From Planotetraspora kaengkrachanensis (GTDB lineage Bacteria > Actinomycetota > Actinomycetes > Streptosporangiales > Streptosporangiaceae): a DNA stretch of 64,000 bases. The DNA lies in NCBI RefSeq assembly GCF_016862895.1, contig NZ_BONV01000001.1, forward strand, positions 186,001 through 250,000, written 5' to 3'. The notes beneath the pieces are model-generated. The model was not told the DNA's origin and did not search any database. It saw only the letters and a list, made by a program, of their open reading frames with translations. The position numbers and the translations under genes are program-made. Positions 54,069 to 64,000 of the stretch are shown piece after piece (position 1 is the stretch's first letter; the number at the start of each line of letters is the position of its first letter).

Positions 54069-55256
54069 TCAGAGGCCGGCGGCCTTGCGGAGGGCCTCCG
54101 CGCGGTCGGTCGACTCCCAGGAGACGCCCTCGCGGCCGAAGTGGCCGTAGGCGGCGGTCTCCGCGTAGATCGGGCGGAGCAGGTCCAGCGCGCGGATGAT
54201 CGCGGCCGGGCGCAGGTCGAACACCTGGAGGACGGCGTCCTGGATCGTCTCGACCGGGACCTTCTCGGTGCCGAACGTCTCGATGAACAGGCCCACCGGC
54301 TTGGCCTTGCCGATGGCGTACGCCACCTGGACCTCGCAGCGGTCGGCGAGCTCGGCCGCGACGACGTTCTTGGCGACCCAGCGCATGGCGTAGGCGGCCG
54401 AGCGGTCCACCTTCGACGGGTCCTTGCCGGAGAAGGCGCCGCCGCCGTGGCGGGCCATGCCGCCGTAGGTGTCGATGATGATCTTGCGGCCGGTGAGGCC
54501 GGCGTCGCCCATCGGGCCGCCGATCTCGAAGCGGCCGGTCGGGTTGACCAGGAGGCGGTACCCCTCGGTCTCGATGTCCAGGTCGGCCAGGACCGGCTCC
54601 ACGACGTGCTCGCGGATGTCCGGGGTCAGCATCTCCCGCAGGTCGATCTCCGGCGCGTGCTGCGTGGAGACGACCACGGTGTCCAGGCGGACGGGACGGT
54701 CGCCGTCGTACTCGATCGTGACCTGGGTCTTGCCGTCCGGGCGCAGGTAGGGCACGGTGCCGTTCTTGCGGACCTCGGACAGGCGCCGGGCCATCTTGTG
54801 GGCCAGCGTGATCGGCAGCGGCATGAGCTCGGGCGTCTCACGGCACGCGTAGCCGAACATGAGGCCCTGGTCGCCCGCGCCCTGGCGGTCGAAGTCGTCG
54901 AGGCCCTCGCCCTCACGGTGCTCGTAGGCGTCGTCGACGCCCTGGGCGATGTCGGGCGACTGGGCGCCGATGGACACCGAGACGCCACAGGAGGCGCCGT
55001 CGAAGCCCTTGTGGGACGCGTCGTACCCGATCTCGAGGATCTTCTCGCGGATCAGGGCGGGGATGTCGATGTAGGTCTCCGTCGTCACCTCGCCGGCGAC
55101 GTGGACCTGGCCGGTCGTGATCAGCGTCTCGACGGCGACCCGGCTCTTCGGGTCGTCCTTGAGCATGGCGTCGAGAATCGCGTCACTGATCTGGTCGGCG
55201 ATCTTGTCCGGGTGGCCCTCGGTAACCGACTCGGAGGTGAACAGGCGACGGGACAA
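54069..55256 (-). CDS. metK: S-adenosylmethionine synthetase
   Basis: 395 residues. Makes SAM from methionine and ATP. Seen: [74 protein letters not shown] and [28 protein letters not shown]. The start is an unusual TTG at 55256, supported by GAGGAG eight bases upstream and by the canonical N-terminus [16 protein letters not shown] 12-bp hairpin lies in its leader (55298-55324). Confidence 0.97.
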   Translation of the reverse strand: MSRRLFTSESVTEGHPDKIADQISDAILDAMLKDDPKSRVAVETLITTGQVHVAGEVTTETYIDIPALIREKILEIGYDASHKGFDGASCGVSVSIGAQSPDIAQGVDDAYEHREGEGLDDFDRQGAGDQGLMFGYACRETPELMPLPITLAHKMARRLSEVRKNGTVPYLRPDGKTQVTIEYDGDRPVRLDTVVVSTQHAPEIDLREMLTPDIREHVVEPVLADLDIETEGYRLLVNPTGRFEIGGPMGDAGLTGRKIIIDTYGGMARHGGGAFSGKDPSKVDRSAAYAMRWVAKNVVAAELADRCEVQVAYAIGKAKPVGLFIETFGTEKVPVETIQDAVLQVFDLRPAAIIRALDLLRPIYAETAAYGHFGREGVSWESTDRAEALRKAAGL

Positions 55257-55297
55257 CTCAGTGGCTCCTCATGCAGCGGCTGCTGACGTTCGGAATC

Positions 55298-55324
55298 GGC
55301 CACGATGGTCGCACCATCGCGGCC
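55298..55324 (-). promoter_or_regulatory. Hairpin in the metK leader
   Basis: On the minus strand GGCCGCGATGGT, loop GCG, ACCATCGTGGCC: a 12-bp stem with a single G-U pair. It lies 42-68 bases before the metK start. It does not match the SAM-I or SAM-II aptamers as I know them. A role in controlling metK is possible but not shown. Confidence 0.45.
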
Positions 55325-55427
55325 GCTCCAATGCAGAGGCGAGTCTAGCCTTACGGGGCACGGCGCCGCGAAACCGTCCAGATTCCGGGCGCCGCGGCAC
55401 GGGCCCCGCCGGGGGCCGGCCAGGGTC

Positions 55428-55802
55428 TCACAGCTCGGGCAGCGGGTCCCGGGGCAGGTCACCGGGGGTGAAGGCCTCGGCGTCCGCCGCCGCGACGACC
55501 GCGGCGTACTCGTCGTCGACCTCGAACGTCATCCCACCGAACTCGATCGTGGGGCCGCCGCGGGAGACGATCGGCCCCAGCCTGGTCCGGCGCGGATAGG
55601 TCGCCCACACGCCCGACGGCTCGTCGCGGCCGAACATCGTGGTCGACAGCAGCGTCACCGACCGATCGGTCACGACGACGAGGAAAGAGGCCGTGAGCGG
55701 CGGGGGCAGCGACACGACGGGGAACACGTAGCGGATCTCGTCGCCGGGGCGCAGGTAGGTCCGACAGCGCTCCCTGATCGAGGCGGACACCGGCATGGCC
55801 AT
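55428..55802 (-). CDS. Small uncharacterised protein
   Basis: 124 residues, soluble, beta-rich: YLRPGDEIRYVFPVVSLPPPLTASFLVVVTDRSVTLLSTTMFGRDEP. The pattern of strands and the Gly-rich turns is reminiscent of a PH-like fold, but I cannot assign a family with confidence. ATG 55802; stands between coaBC and metK on the same strand, 171 bases before the metK start. Confidence 0.65.
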   Translation of the reverse strand: MAMPVSASIRERCRTYLRPGDEIRYVFPVVSLPPPLTASFLVVVTDRSVTLLSTTMFGRDEPSGVWATYPRRTRLGPIVSRGGPTIEFGGMTFEVDDEYAAVVAAADAEAFTPGDLPRDPLPEL

Positions 55803-55912
55803 CGCTCCCTCGCGCCAGCACCATGTAACGGCCGGTCGCGGCAGGCCGGGACGACTCCCGTGACGGCGGATGGAACCGTCCCGGAAACGGGCCGGATCCC
55901 GCCAGGGGTCTG

Positions 55913-57106
55913 TCAGGAGAGGCGCGCCACCACCAGATCCCAGACTACGTCCGCGAGATCCTCTTTGGGACCCCTGGGAATCTCCACGGACTCGCCGTCC
56001 GCGGACAGGACGACGGCGGCGTTGTCCGGGGTGCCGAACGCGAGGTTCTCCCCCACCTGGTTGACCACGAGCAGGTCGCAGCCCTTGCGCTCGAGCTTGG
56101 CCCGCCCGTTGGCGAGGACGTCGTCCGTCTCGGCGGCGAACCCCACGAGCACCCGGGGGTGGCCGGCCGCCCTGCGGATCTCGCCGAGCTCAGCCAGCAC
56201 GTCCGGGTTCTTCGTCAGGTGGACGGGCTCGGGCTCCCCCGAGGATTTCTTGATCTTCGTGTCGCTCTGCCGTACGGGCCGGAAGTCGGCCACCGCGGCG
56301 GCCATCACGACGGCGTCCGCGTGGCCCGCCGCCGACAGGACGGCCTCACGCAGCCGCCGGGCGGAGTCGACCCTGACCACCTTGGCTCCCGCCGGGTCGG
56401 GCAGCCCGACGTTGGCCGACACGAGCGTGACCTCGGCTCCGCGCGCGACGGCCGTACGGGCGAGCGCGTATCCCTGGAGCCCGGAGGAGCGGTTGCCGAT
56501 GAACCGGACCGGGTCGATGGCCTCGCGGGTGCCCCCGGCGGAGACGACGACGTGCCGGCCGGCCAGGTCGAGGCCTCGGCCGGACATGACCCGCCGGCAG
56601 ACCTCGAAGATCTCCGCCGGATCGGGCAGGCGGCCGGGGCCGGTGTCGGCTCCGGTGAGCCTGCCGACGGCGGGCTCGATCACGATCGCGCCGCGCCCGC
56701 GCAATGTGGCGACGTTGGCGCGGGTTGCGGGGTGCTCCCACATCTCCGTGTGCATCGCCGGAGCGAAGACAACCGGACAGCGGGCGGTCAGAAGCGTGTT
56801 GGTGAGCAGATCGTTCGCCAGGCCGTTCGCGGCCCGCGCCAGGATGTCCGCCGTGGCGGGCGCGACCACCACGAGGTCTGCGCTCTGCCCGATGCGGACG
56901 TGCGGCACCTCGTGGACCGACTCCCACACGTCGGTCGTCACCGGGTTGCCGGACAGCGCGGCCCAGGTGGGCTCGCCGACGAACCTCAGGGCGTCACGGG
57001 TGGGCACGACGCGCACGTCGTGGCCGGACTCCGTGAACAGGCGCAGCAGCTCGCAGGACTTGTAGACCGCGATGCCGGCGCTGACGCCCAGAACGATCGA
57101 GCTCAT
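55913..57106 (-). CDS. coaBC: Phosphopantothenoylcysteine decarboxylase / synthetase
   Basis: 397 residues. Bifunctional CoA-pathway enzyme. N-terminal CoaC flavoprotein: IVLGVSAGIAVYKSCELLRLF, VVAPATADILARAANGLANDLLTNTLL and FAPAMHTEMW. C-terminal CoaB: VVVSAGGTREAIDPVRFIGNRSSGLQGYALARTAV, TLVSANVGLPDPAG, and DFRPVRQSDTKIKKSSGEP, where CTP and substrate bind. ATG 57106. In the classical order rpoZ-coaBC-metK. Confidence 0.97.
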   Translation of the reverse strand: MSSIVLGVSAGIAVYKSCELLRLFTESGHDVRVVPTRDALRFVGEPTWAALSGNPVTTDVWESVHEVPHVRIGQSADLVVVAPATADILARAANGLANDLLTNTLLTARCPVVFAPAMHTEMWEHPATRANVATLRGRGAIVIEPAVGRLTGADTGPGRLPDPAEIFEVCRRVMSGRGLDLAGRHVVVSAGGTREAIDPVRFIGNRSSGLQGYALARTAVARGAEVTLVSANVGLPDPAGAKVVRVDSARRLREAVLSAAGHADAVVMAAAVADFRPVRQSDTKIKKSSGEPEPVHLTKNPDVLAELGEIRRAAGHPRVLVGFAAETDDVLANGRAKLERKGCDLLVVNQVGENLAFGTPDNAAVVLSADGESVEIPRGPKEDLADVVWDLVVARLS

Positions 57107-57179
57107 GCGGATCTCTCAGGACCACGCCTGCTCAGAGGCGCCCGGGACCGCGCGAGCGGAGCGAGCGCCGTGAGCGGAC

Positions 57180-57443
57180 TCAGCCCTCGATGGGCTCGGA
57201 GGTGAGCAGACCATCGCTGACCTCGCGGAGCGCGATGGACAGCGGCTTCTCCTGCGCGTGGGTCTCCACGAGTGGCCCGACGTACTCGAGCAGGCCCTCA
57301 CCGAGCTGCGAGTAGTACGCGTTGATCTGGCGCGCCCGCTTCGCGCCCATGATCACCAGGCTGTACTTGCTGTCGACGATGTCGAGCAGCGAGTCGATCG
57401 ACGGGTTGGTGATGCCCTCGGCATATGCGGCGCTGCTTGCCAC
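57180..57443 (-). CDS. rpoZ: RNA polymerase omega subunit
   Basis: 87 residues. [40 protein letters not shown] is the RpoZ/Rpb6 core; [16 protein letters not shown] ends it. Assists assembly of the beta' subunit. Start at ATG/GTG 57443. It lies between gmk (11 bases) and coaBC (73 bases) in the usual order. Confidence 0.96.
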   Translation of the reverse strand: MASSAAYAEGITNPSIDSLLDIVDSKYSLVIMGAKRARQINAYYSQLGEGLLEYVGPLVETHAQEKPLSIALREVSDGLLTSEPIEG

Positions 57444-57454
57444 GTTTGATTCCT

Positions 57455-58102
57455 CTAGCTAGATGAACTTCTCATCAAGGCTATCAGCCGGTGGCACACG
57501 TCCTTGACGGATGTGTTGACGAGTGTGACGTCGAATTCCTTCTCGGCCGCCATCTCGACCAGACCGGCCTCGAGCCGGCGGGCCACGACGTCGGGCGGCT
57601 CGGTGCCGCGACCGCGCAGGCGGCGCTCCAGCTCCTCCCACGTGGGCGGGGCCAGGAAGACGAGCTGGGCCTCCGGCATGCTGCACCGGACCTGACGCGC
57701 GCCCTGAAGGTCGATCTCGAGCAGCGTCGGCACTCCGGCCGCGAGCCGCTCCATGACCGGGGTGCGCGGCGTCCCGTAGCGGTTGCCGGCGAACTCGGCC
57801 CATTCCAGGAGCTCCCCGGACTCGATGAGCCGGTCGAACTCCTCGTCGTCGGCGAAGTAGTACTCGACTCCGTGCTTCTCGCCTGGACGGGGCTTACGGG
57901 TGGTCACCGAGACCGACAGCCACACCTCGGGGTGCGACCGCCGGAGCTCGGCGACGACCGTGGACTTCCCGACGCCCGACGGACCGGACAGGACCGTCAG
58001 GCGTCGGTTCTGGGGCGTGGAGCCACCGCCACTCGTCTCGGATCCGCTGGAAGCGGCTGCCTCGTGGGCCCGATTCTCAGCGGACCAAGACCTGTCGGTC
58101 AC
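57455..58102 (-). CDS. gmk: Guanylate kinase
   Basis: 215 residues. ATP loop [21 protein letters not shown] at about 36-50, GMP site [48 protein letters not shown], and [13 protein letters not shown]. Phosphorylates GMP to GDP. An N-terminal tail of about 30 residues (Ser/Glu/Gly-rich) is not conserved, so the true start may be a later Met or Val. Lies 11 bases before rpoZ and after mihF. Confidence 0.95.
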   Translation of the reverse strand: MTDRSWSAENRAHEAAASSGSETSGGGSTPQNRRLTVLSGPSGVGKSTVVAELRRSHPEVWLSVSVTTRKPRPGEKHGVEYYFADDEEFDRLIESGELLEWAEFAGNRYGTPRTPVMERLAAGVPTLLEIDLQGARQVRCSMPEAQLVFLAPPTWEELERRLRGRGTEPPDVVARRLEAGLVEMAAEKEFDVTLVNTSVKDVCHRLIALMRSSSS

Positions 58103-58140
58103 TCCGTACCCCCGTGATACGCGTTCGTGCGAAACCGAGA

Positions 58141-58464
58141 TCAGCTCTCGGCGCCGCCGAACTCGCGCTCCAGGGAGGCGCGCTGGTTGGCGCCGAGACC
58201 CCGCACACGGCGGGATTCGGCGATACCAAGGCGCTCCATGAGCTGCTTGGCGCGGACCTTGCCGACGCCAGGGAGCGACTCCAGCAGAGCCGAGACCTTC
58301 ATCTTGCCGATGACGTCGTCGGTCTGCCCATCCTTCAGCACCTCAGCCAGAGAAACCCCGCCGTGCTTGAGCCGGTTCTTGACCTCGGCACGCTCCTTGC
58401 GTGCCTTGGCAGCCTTCTCAAGAGCTGCGGCGCGCTGCTCGGGGGTCAGGGGAGGAAGAGCCAC
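58141..58464 (-). CDS. mihF: Actinobacterial integration host factor
   Basis: 107 residues. Nucleoid protein of the mIHF/sIHF type, unrelated in fold to enterobacterial IHF. The helix-two-turn-helix motif [46 protein letters not shown] is complete; the first half is basic and helical. GTG 58464. It sits between pyrF and gmk as in other actinobacteria. Confidence 0.95.
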   Translation of the reverse strand: MALPPLTPEQRAAALEKAAKARKERAEVKNRLKHGGVSLAEVLKDGQTDDVIGKMKVSALLESLPGVGKVRAKQLMERLGIAESRRVRGLGANQRASLEREFGGAES

Positions 58465-58978
58465 GCCGGGTCACCTCGAATTTCTGTCGATGTACTCGGA
58501 CGGGAGGGGAAACTAGCTGGTCTATGCCCCTTCCGGCAACGTCAAGGGCTGTTTCCGTGCCCACAAACTTGATTCTACTACTTTTGGTAATGTAATTATC
58601 ACGCTTTGTCTATGAAAACCGCCCCATCAGCCCTGTAACCGAGCGACCCGCGCGAGCCCCGATCGACCCGCGAAACGGCCCTCTCGAGGCCCCCGCGAGA
58701 CCACCGCGCAGACCCGCCCGGTCGTAGGCGCAGAGGGCTTCCCGTGCCGCGGTTTCGGTGTCTCAAATCACGCAAATCGGGCATGCAACGGCCCCGGTAC
58801 GGTGCCCTGAGCGCCGCCGCGGAACCCCCACGACCGACGCGTTGAGGACGAAGCGGGAGTCTCACCGGCCCGCGCGGCGCGACGCCTCGGAGCCGCGCCG
58901 CACCCGCCTCAGAGGCCTCCATGGCTGCCGCGCCGAGCCCGCCTCAGAAGGCTCCATGGCTGCCGCGCCGAGCCCGCC
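58465..58978. other. mihF-pyrF intergenic region
   Basis: About 510 bases. The 60 bases near 58555-58615 are strikingly AT-rich (CTACTACTTTTGGTAATG on the plus strand) and likely contain the mihF promoter; on the minus strand GATAAT and TAGAAT are candidate -10 boxes. The rest is GC-rich with no recognisable gene. Its left end near pyrF consists of the 35-base tandem repeat described at 58904. Confidence 0.55.
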
Positions 58979-59008
58979 TCAGAAGGCTCCGTGGCTTACG
59001 CGCCGCAA
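58904..59008. repeat. 35-base tandem repeat spanning the pyrF stop
   Basis: Three units start at 58904, 58939 and 58974 (CCGCCTCAGAAGGCTCCATG and 15 more bases). Units 1 and 2 differ at one or two positions; unit 3 includes the pyrF stop (58979) and last codons. Units 1 and 2, in the pyrF frame direction, re-encode a ...SHGAF* end, so the array looks like a local triplication of the gene's tail. Confidence 0.8.
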
Positions 59009-59686
59009 TGCCGCGGCGATGCCCGCAGCGGCCGCTCCAGGGTCCGCCGAGCCGGTGATCGGGCGGCCGATGACAAGAAGATCGGCCCCCTGGCTCAGGG
59101 CCTCCTCCGGAGTCGCTACTCTTGCCTGATCCTGAGTGTCGGCACCGGCGGGCCGCACACCCGGGGTGATGAGCGTGATGCCCGGCCCCACCTCCGCGCG
59201 CACCGCGGCGACCTCGCGCGGCGAGCAGACGAGGGCCTGCGCGCCCGCGCCGACCGCGATCGCCGCCAACCGGCGCGTCGCGTCGACGGGTGCGCCCTCG
59301 ACACCGATCCGGGCGAGATCGGCCTCGGACAGCGACGTGAGAAGTGTCACGGCCGCGATCTGGGTGTTCGGCGCCGCCTCGACGGCGGCCTTGATCATCG
59401 CGGGCCCGCCGGACGCGTGGACGGTGAGGATGGCCGGCTTCAGCCTGCCGACCGCGCGCGCGGCGCCCGCCACGGTGTTCGGGATGTCGTGGAGCTTGAG
59501 ATCGAGGAAGACCTGGACCCCGCTCGCCCCGCGCACCGAGGCGATCACGTCGGGGCCGTAGCGCAGGTAGAGCTCGAGCCCCACCTTCACCGTCGACACG
59601 TGTGGCGTCACCAGGGCCGCCCAGCGGGCGGCGGTCTCCAGGTCGGGCGCGTCCAGCGCGACGGCTATGGGAGCGGACGTCGTCAC
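58979..59686 (-). CDS. pyrF: Orotidine 5'-phosphate decarboxylase
   Basis: 235 residues from GTG 59686. Decarboxylates OMP to UMP. Type of OMP decarboxylase used by actinobacteria: PIAVALDAPDLETAARWAALV, VFLDLKLHDIPNTVAGAARAVG with catalytic Lys and Asp (DLKLHD), ILTVHASGGPAMIKAAVE and LVIGRPITGSADPGAAA. Start overlaps pyrD by 4 bases. The 3' end lies in a tandem repeat. Confidence 0.95.
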   Translation of the reverse strand: MTTSAPIAVALDAPDLETAARWAALVTPHVSTVKVGLELYLRYGPDVIASVRGASGVQVFLDLKLHDIPNTVAGAARAVGRLKPAILTVHASGGPAMIKAAVEAAPNTQIAAVTLLTSLSEADLARIGVEGAPVDATRRLAAIAVGAGAQALVCSPREVAAVRAEVGPGITLITPGVRPAGADTQDQARVATPEEALSQGADLLVIGRPITGSADPGAAAAGIAAALRRVSHGAF

Positions 59687-60606
59687 AGAGAACTCTCTTC
59701 CAGATCGGTTCTGCCCCGGGGACCTGACCCCGGGGGATGGTGGGCAAGTCCGACGGCGTCCGCGAGACGGTCGAAGCCGCGCTCCGTGAGAAGCTCCTCA
59801 AGCTCCCTCTGGATGCGGGGGCAGGCGTACGGGTCATGGAACAGCGCCGAGCCCACAGCGACCGCGCAGGCCCCCGCCAGGACGAACTCCAGCGCGTCCC
59901 TGCCGCTCGTCACGCCGCCCATTCCGATGATGGGCACCCCGGGCAGCGCCGCGTGGACCTGCCAGACGCAGCGCACGGCGATGGGCCGGATCGCGGGACC
60001 CGACAGTCCTCCGGTGCCCGCGGCGAGCGCGGGCCGCATGCTGTCCACGTCCACGCTCATGCCGACCGGAGTGTTGATCATGGCGAGGGCGTCCGCGCCC
60101 CCGTCGACGCACGAGCGCGCGACGGCCACGATGTCGGCCACGTCGGAGGCGAGCTTGGCGATCACCGGGACGTCGTACCGCGTCGCCGCCCGGACCGAGG
60201 CCACCACCTCGGCCGCCGACGACCCGTCGCGGGCGAACACCCTGCCGCGGTCCTCGATGTTCGGGCACGACAGGTTGACCTCGACGGCCGTGACGCCCGG
60301 CGCGTCGGCGAGGCGGCGCGCCAGCGCCGTGTACTCGGCCACGGTGCCGCCGCCGATGGACACGACGGTGCGCGCGCCCCGCTCGGCGAGCCACGGCAGC
60401 TCCTGCGTCAGGAAGGCCTCGACGCCGGGGCCCTGGAGGCCCACGGCGTTCAGCAGGCCCGACGGCGTCTCCGCCATGCGCGGCGTGGGACGGCCGGCCC
60501 GCGGCGCCATCGTGATCGAACGGGTGACGAAGGCGCCGAGCCGTGTGACGTCGAAGAACTGCGCCAGCTCCCGGCCCGTTCCTCCGCATCCGGAGGCGGT
60601 CAGCAC
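59683..60606 (-). CDS. pyrD: Dihydroorotate dehydrogenase catalytic subunit (class 1B type)
   Basis: 307 residues as read from GTG 60606: LTASGCGGTGRELAQFFDV at the very start, then EVNLSCPNIEDRGRVFARD, VIAKLASDVADIV, MINTPVGMSVDVDSM (flavin/substrate region) and GMGGVTSGRDALEFVLAGA. In relatives about 17 residues precede LTASG; here the frame does continue upstream with YIAHVELPNPV, clearly homologous, but the only codons there are not normal starts and no RBS precedes GTG 60606. The annotated start is therefore doubtful. Oxidises dihydroorotate using NAD through PyrK. Confidence 0.9.
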   Translation of the reverse strand: MLTASGCGGTGRELAQFFDVTRLGAFVTRSITMAPRAGRPTPRMAETPSGLLNAVGLQGPGVEAFLTQELPWLAERGARTVVSIGGGTVAEYTALARRLADAPGVTAVEVNLSCPNIEDRGRVFARDGSSAAEVVASVRAATRYDVPVIAKLASDVADIVAVARSCVDGGADALAMINTPVGMSVDVDSMRPALAAGTGGLSGPAIRPIAVRCVWQVHAALPGVPIIGMGGVTSGRDALEFVLAGACAVAVGSALFHDPYACPRIQRELEELLTERGFDRLADAVGLAHHPPGSGPRGRTDLEESSL

Positions 60607-60678
60607 GGGGTTGGGCAGTTCGACGTGGGCGATGTAGCTACGGAGGTCGGCTCCTATCGCCGCTCACCCCACCCGTGC

Positions 60679-61536
60679 TCACACATGGCGTCCCCCCGGC
60701 GCGCCCAGAGCGTCGAACGGGATGGTGCCGACGTCCTCGAACCGGACGCGCTCCCCCCGGAAGACCGGCCCGTCGGTGCAGGCCCTGACCATGCGGGTCA
60801 CCCCGTCGTCGCCGATCACCGGCAGCACGCAGGTCATGCACACGCCGATGCCGCACGCCATGGCCTCCTCGACGGCCACCTGGACCGGGATGTCGAACTC
60901 GACCGCGACCGCCGTCACCCCCTGCAACATCGCCATCGGGCCGCACGCGTAGACCACGTCGGCCCTCGTGTCGGCGATCACCCCGGGAAGCACGTCGGTG
61001 ACCTTTCCGCGCATGCCGATCGAGCCGTCCTCGGTGGTCAGCGTGGTGGTCTCCCCCATGCGGCGGGCCCTGAGCGCGCCGAAGACCCGGTCGGCGCTCG
61101 GCGCGCCGAGCACGAAGTCGATCCGGCACCCGCGCTGCTGCAGCGCGTCGGCCAGGGCGAACAGCGAGGCCGAGCCGTACTCGCCGCCTACCAGCACGCA
61201 GGTGCAGGGGTCTCGGGGCAGCGGGAACGGCCGGCCGAGCGGTCCGACCAGGTCGAGGGTGTCCCGCGCGCGCAGGTCGGCCAGCCAGGCCGTGCCGGGG
61301 CCGCGCACGGTGAACACCAGCTCCACCGTGCCACCGTAGTCCGGCTTGACGTCGTGGATGGCGAAGGCCCGCCGAGTCAGCATGGACGTGCTCGGGCCGC
61401 CGACCGCCACGCCGACGAAGTGGCCGGGACGGGTCCGGTCGGCGACGCCCGGCGCGACGACCGTGAGCGCATGGTAGGCGTCCACCCGGCGCGTCGTCAG
61501 CACCGTTCCCGTCACCTGCACCGGACTAGCCGCCAC
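60679..61536 (-). CDS. pyrK: Dihydroorotate dehydrogenase electron-transfer subunit
   Basis: 285 residues from GTG 61536, preceded by GGGAGG. FAD/NAD-binding reductase fold: PGHFVGVAVGGPSTSMLTRRAFAIHDV (FAD), VLVGGEYGSASLFALADALQQ (NAD), and the Fe-S Cys cluster motif MACGIGVCMTCVLPVIGDDGVTRMVRACTDGPVF with four Cys. Passes electrons from PyrD to NAD. In several relatives the first glycine loop differs from GGGxG; here it reads GGEYG, a possible variation. Confidence 0.94.
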   Translation of the reverse strand: MAASPVQVTGTVLTTRRVDAYHALTVVAPGVADRTRPGHFVGVAVGGPSTSMLTRRAFAIHDVKPDYGGTVELVFTVRGPGTAWLADLRARDTLDLVGPLGRPFPLPRDPCTCVLVGGEYGSASLFALADALQQRGCRIDFVLGAPSADRVFGALRARRMGETTTLTTEDGSIGMRGKVTDVLPGVIADTRADVVYACGPMAMLQGVTAVAVEFDIPVQVAVEEAMACGIGVCMTCVLPVIGDDGVTRMVRACTDGPVFRGERVRFEDVGTIPFDALGAPGGRHV

Positions 61537-61550
61537 CGGCCGTTCCTCCC

Positions 61551-64000
<2,450 letters not shown>

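Noticed and set aside
55257-55427. SAM riboswitch upstream of metK
   Set aside because: A hairpin is present, but I cannot find the conserved cores of SAM-I, SAM-II or SAM-IV aptamers.
58599-58922. 107-codon minus-strand frame in the mihF-pyrF gap
   Set aside because: Arg/Gly-rich sequence without motif or ribosome-binding site, partly built from the tandem repeat.

Overview
The window is very GC-rich DNA with actinomycete hallmarks: GTG and TTG starts, leaderless promoters, an actinobacterial integration host factor (mihF), DUF3040 and DUF4031 proteins, F420-type luciferase-like enzymes and an mraZ-led dcw cluster whose FtsI and FtsL carry long disordered N-termini. MurE has the DNPR signature of meso-diaminopimelate users. 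This fits a filamentous actinomycete, most likely Streptosporangiales; the genus cannot be fixed from sequence alone. The window is chromosomal core plus small accessory blocks. I see no insertion sequence, prophage, CRISPR array, tRNA or rRNA gene.

Layout. 1-9100: the start of the division and cell-wall operon on the minus strand, mraZ-rsmH-ftsL-ftsI-murE-murF-mraY (mraY is cut by the left edge), with a promoter overlapped by four 10-bp-spaced MraZ boxes. 9467-14260: a divergent MoxR ATPase / DUF58 / membrane transglutaminase operon. 14370-20759: DUF3040, dinB, a methyltransferase, nusB-efp-Xaa-Pro peptidase and a drug-efflux MFS protein that appears frameshifted near its C-terminus, divergent from a TetR regulator (20870). 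21477-26372: an LLM oxidoreductase and a molybdenum-hydroxylase maturation set (MoxR, VWA, XdhC, MobA-like) without structural subunits. 26483-32020: an HD protein, DUF4031, an aliphatic sulfonate operon (ssuCBA-ssuD) behind a perfect inverted repeat, and a PH-domain membrane protein. 32177-36460: the riboflavin operon ribD-ribE-ribM-ribBA-ribH behind an FMN riboswitch. 36861-42925: a dipeptide/oligopeptide ABC operon in the order permease C, binding protein, permease B, ATPase D, ATPase F.

42996-64000 is a conserved housekeeping backbone on the minus strand: carB-pyrK-pyrD-pyrF-mihF-gmk-rpoZ-coaBC-(small protein)-metK-priA-(two tandem paralogues)-def-fmt-rsmB-rpe. Plus-strand pieces sit in it (padR with a membrane partner at 43748-45036; a membrane protein at 53141). 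Functionally this is pyrimidine synthesis, CoA and SAM synthesis, GMP kinase, RNA polymerase omega, translation-initiation formylation and deformylation, 16S rRNA methylation and riboflavin/FMN supply.

Most notable observations: the tandem repeat-protein paralogues between def and priA; a PriA that has lost its helicase motifs; an orphan Cox-type maturation operon; three identical 11-bp palindrome-containing repeats spaced exactly 53 bp apart beside ribH; candidate operators upstream of ssu, dpp, tetR and padR; a pyrD without a normal start in front of its conserved N-terminus; and a 35-bp triplication spanning the pyrF stop codon.
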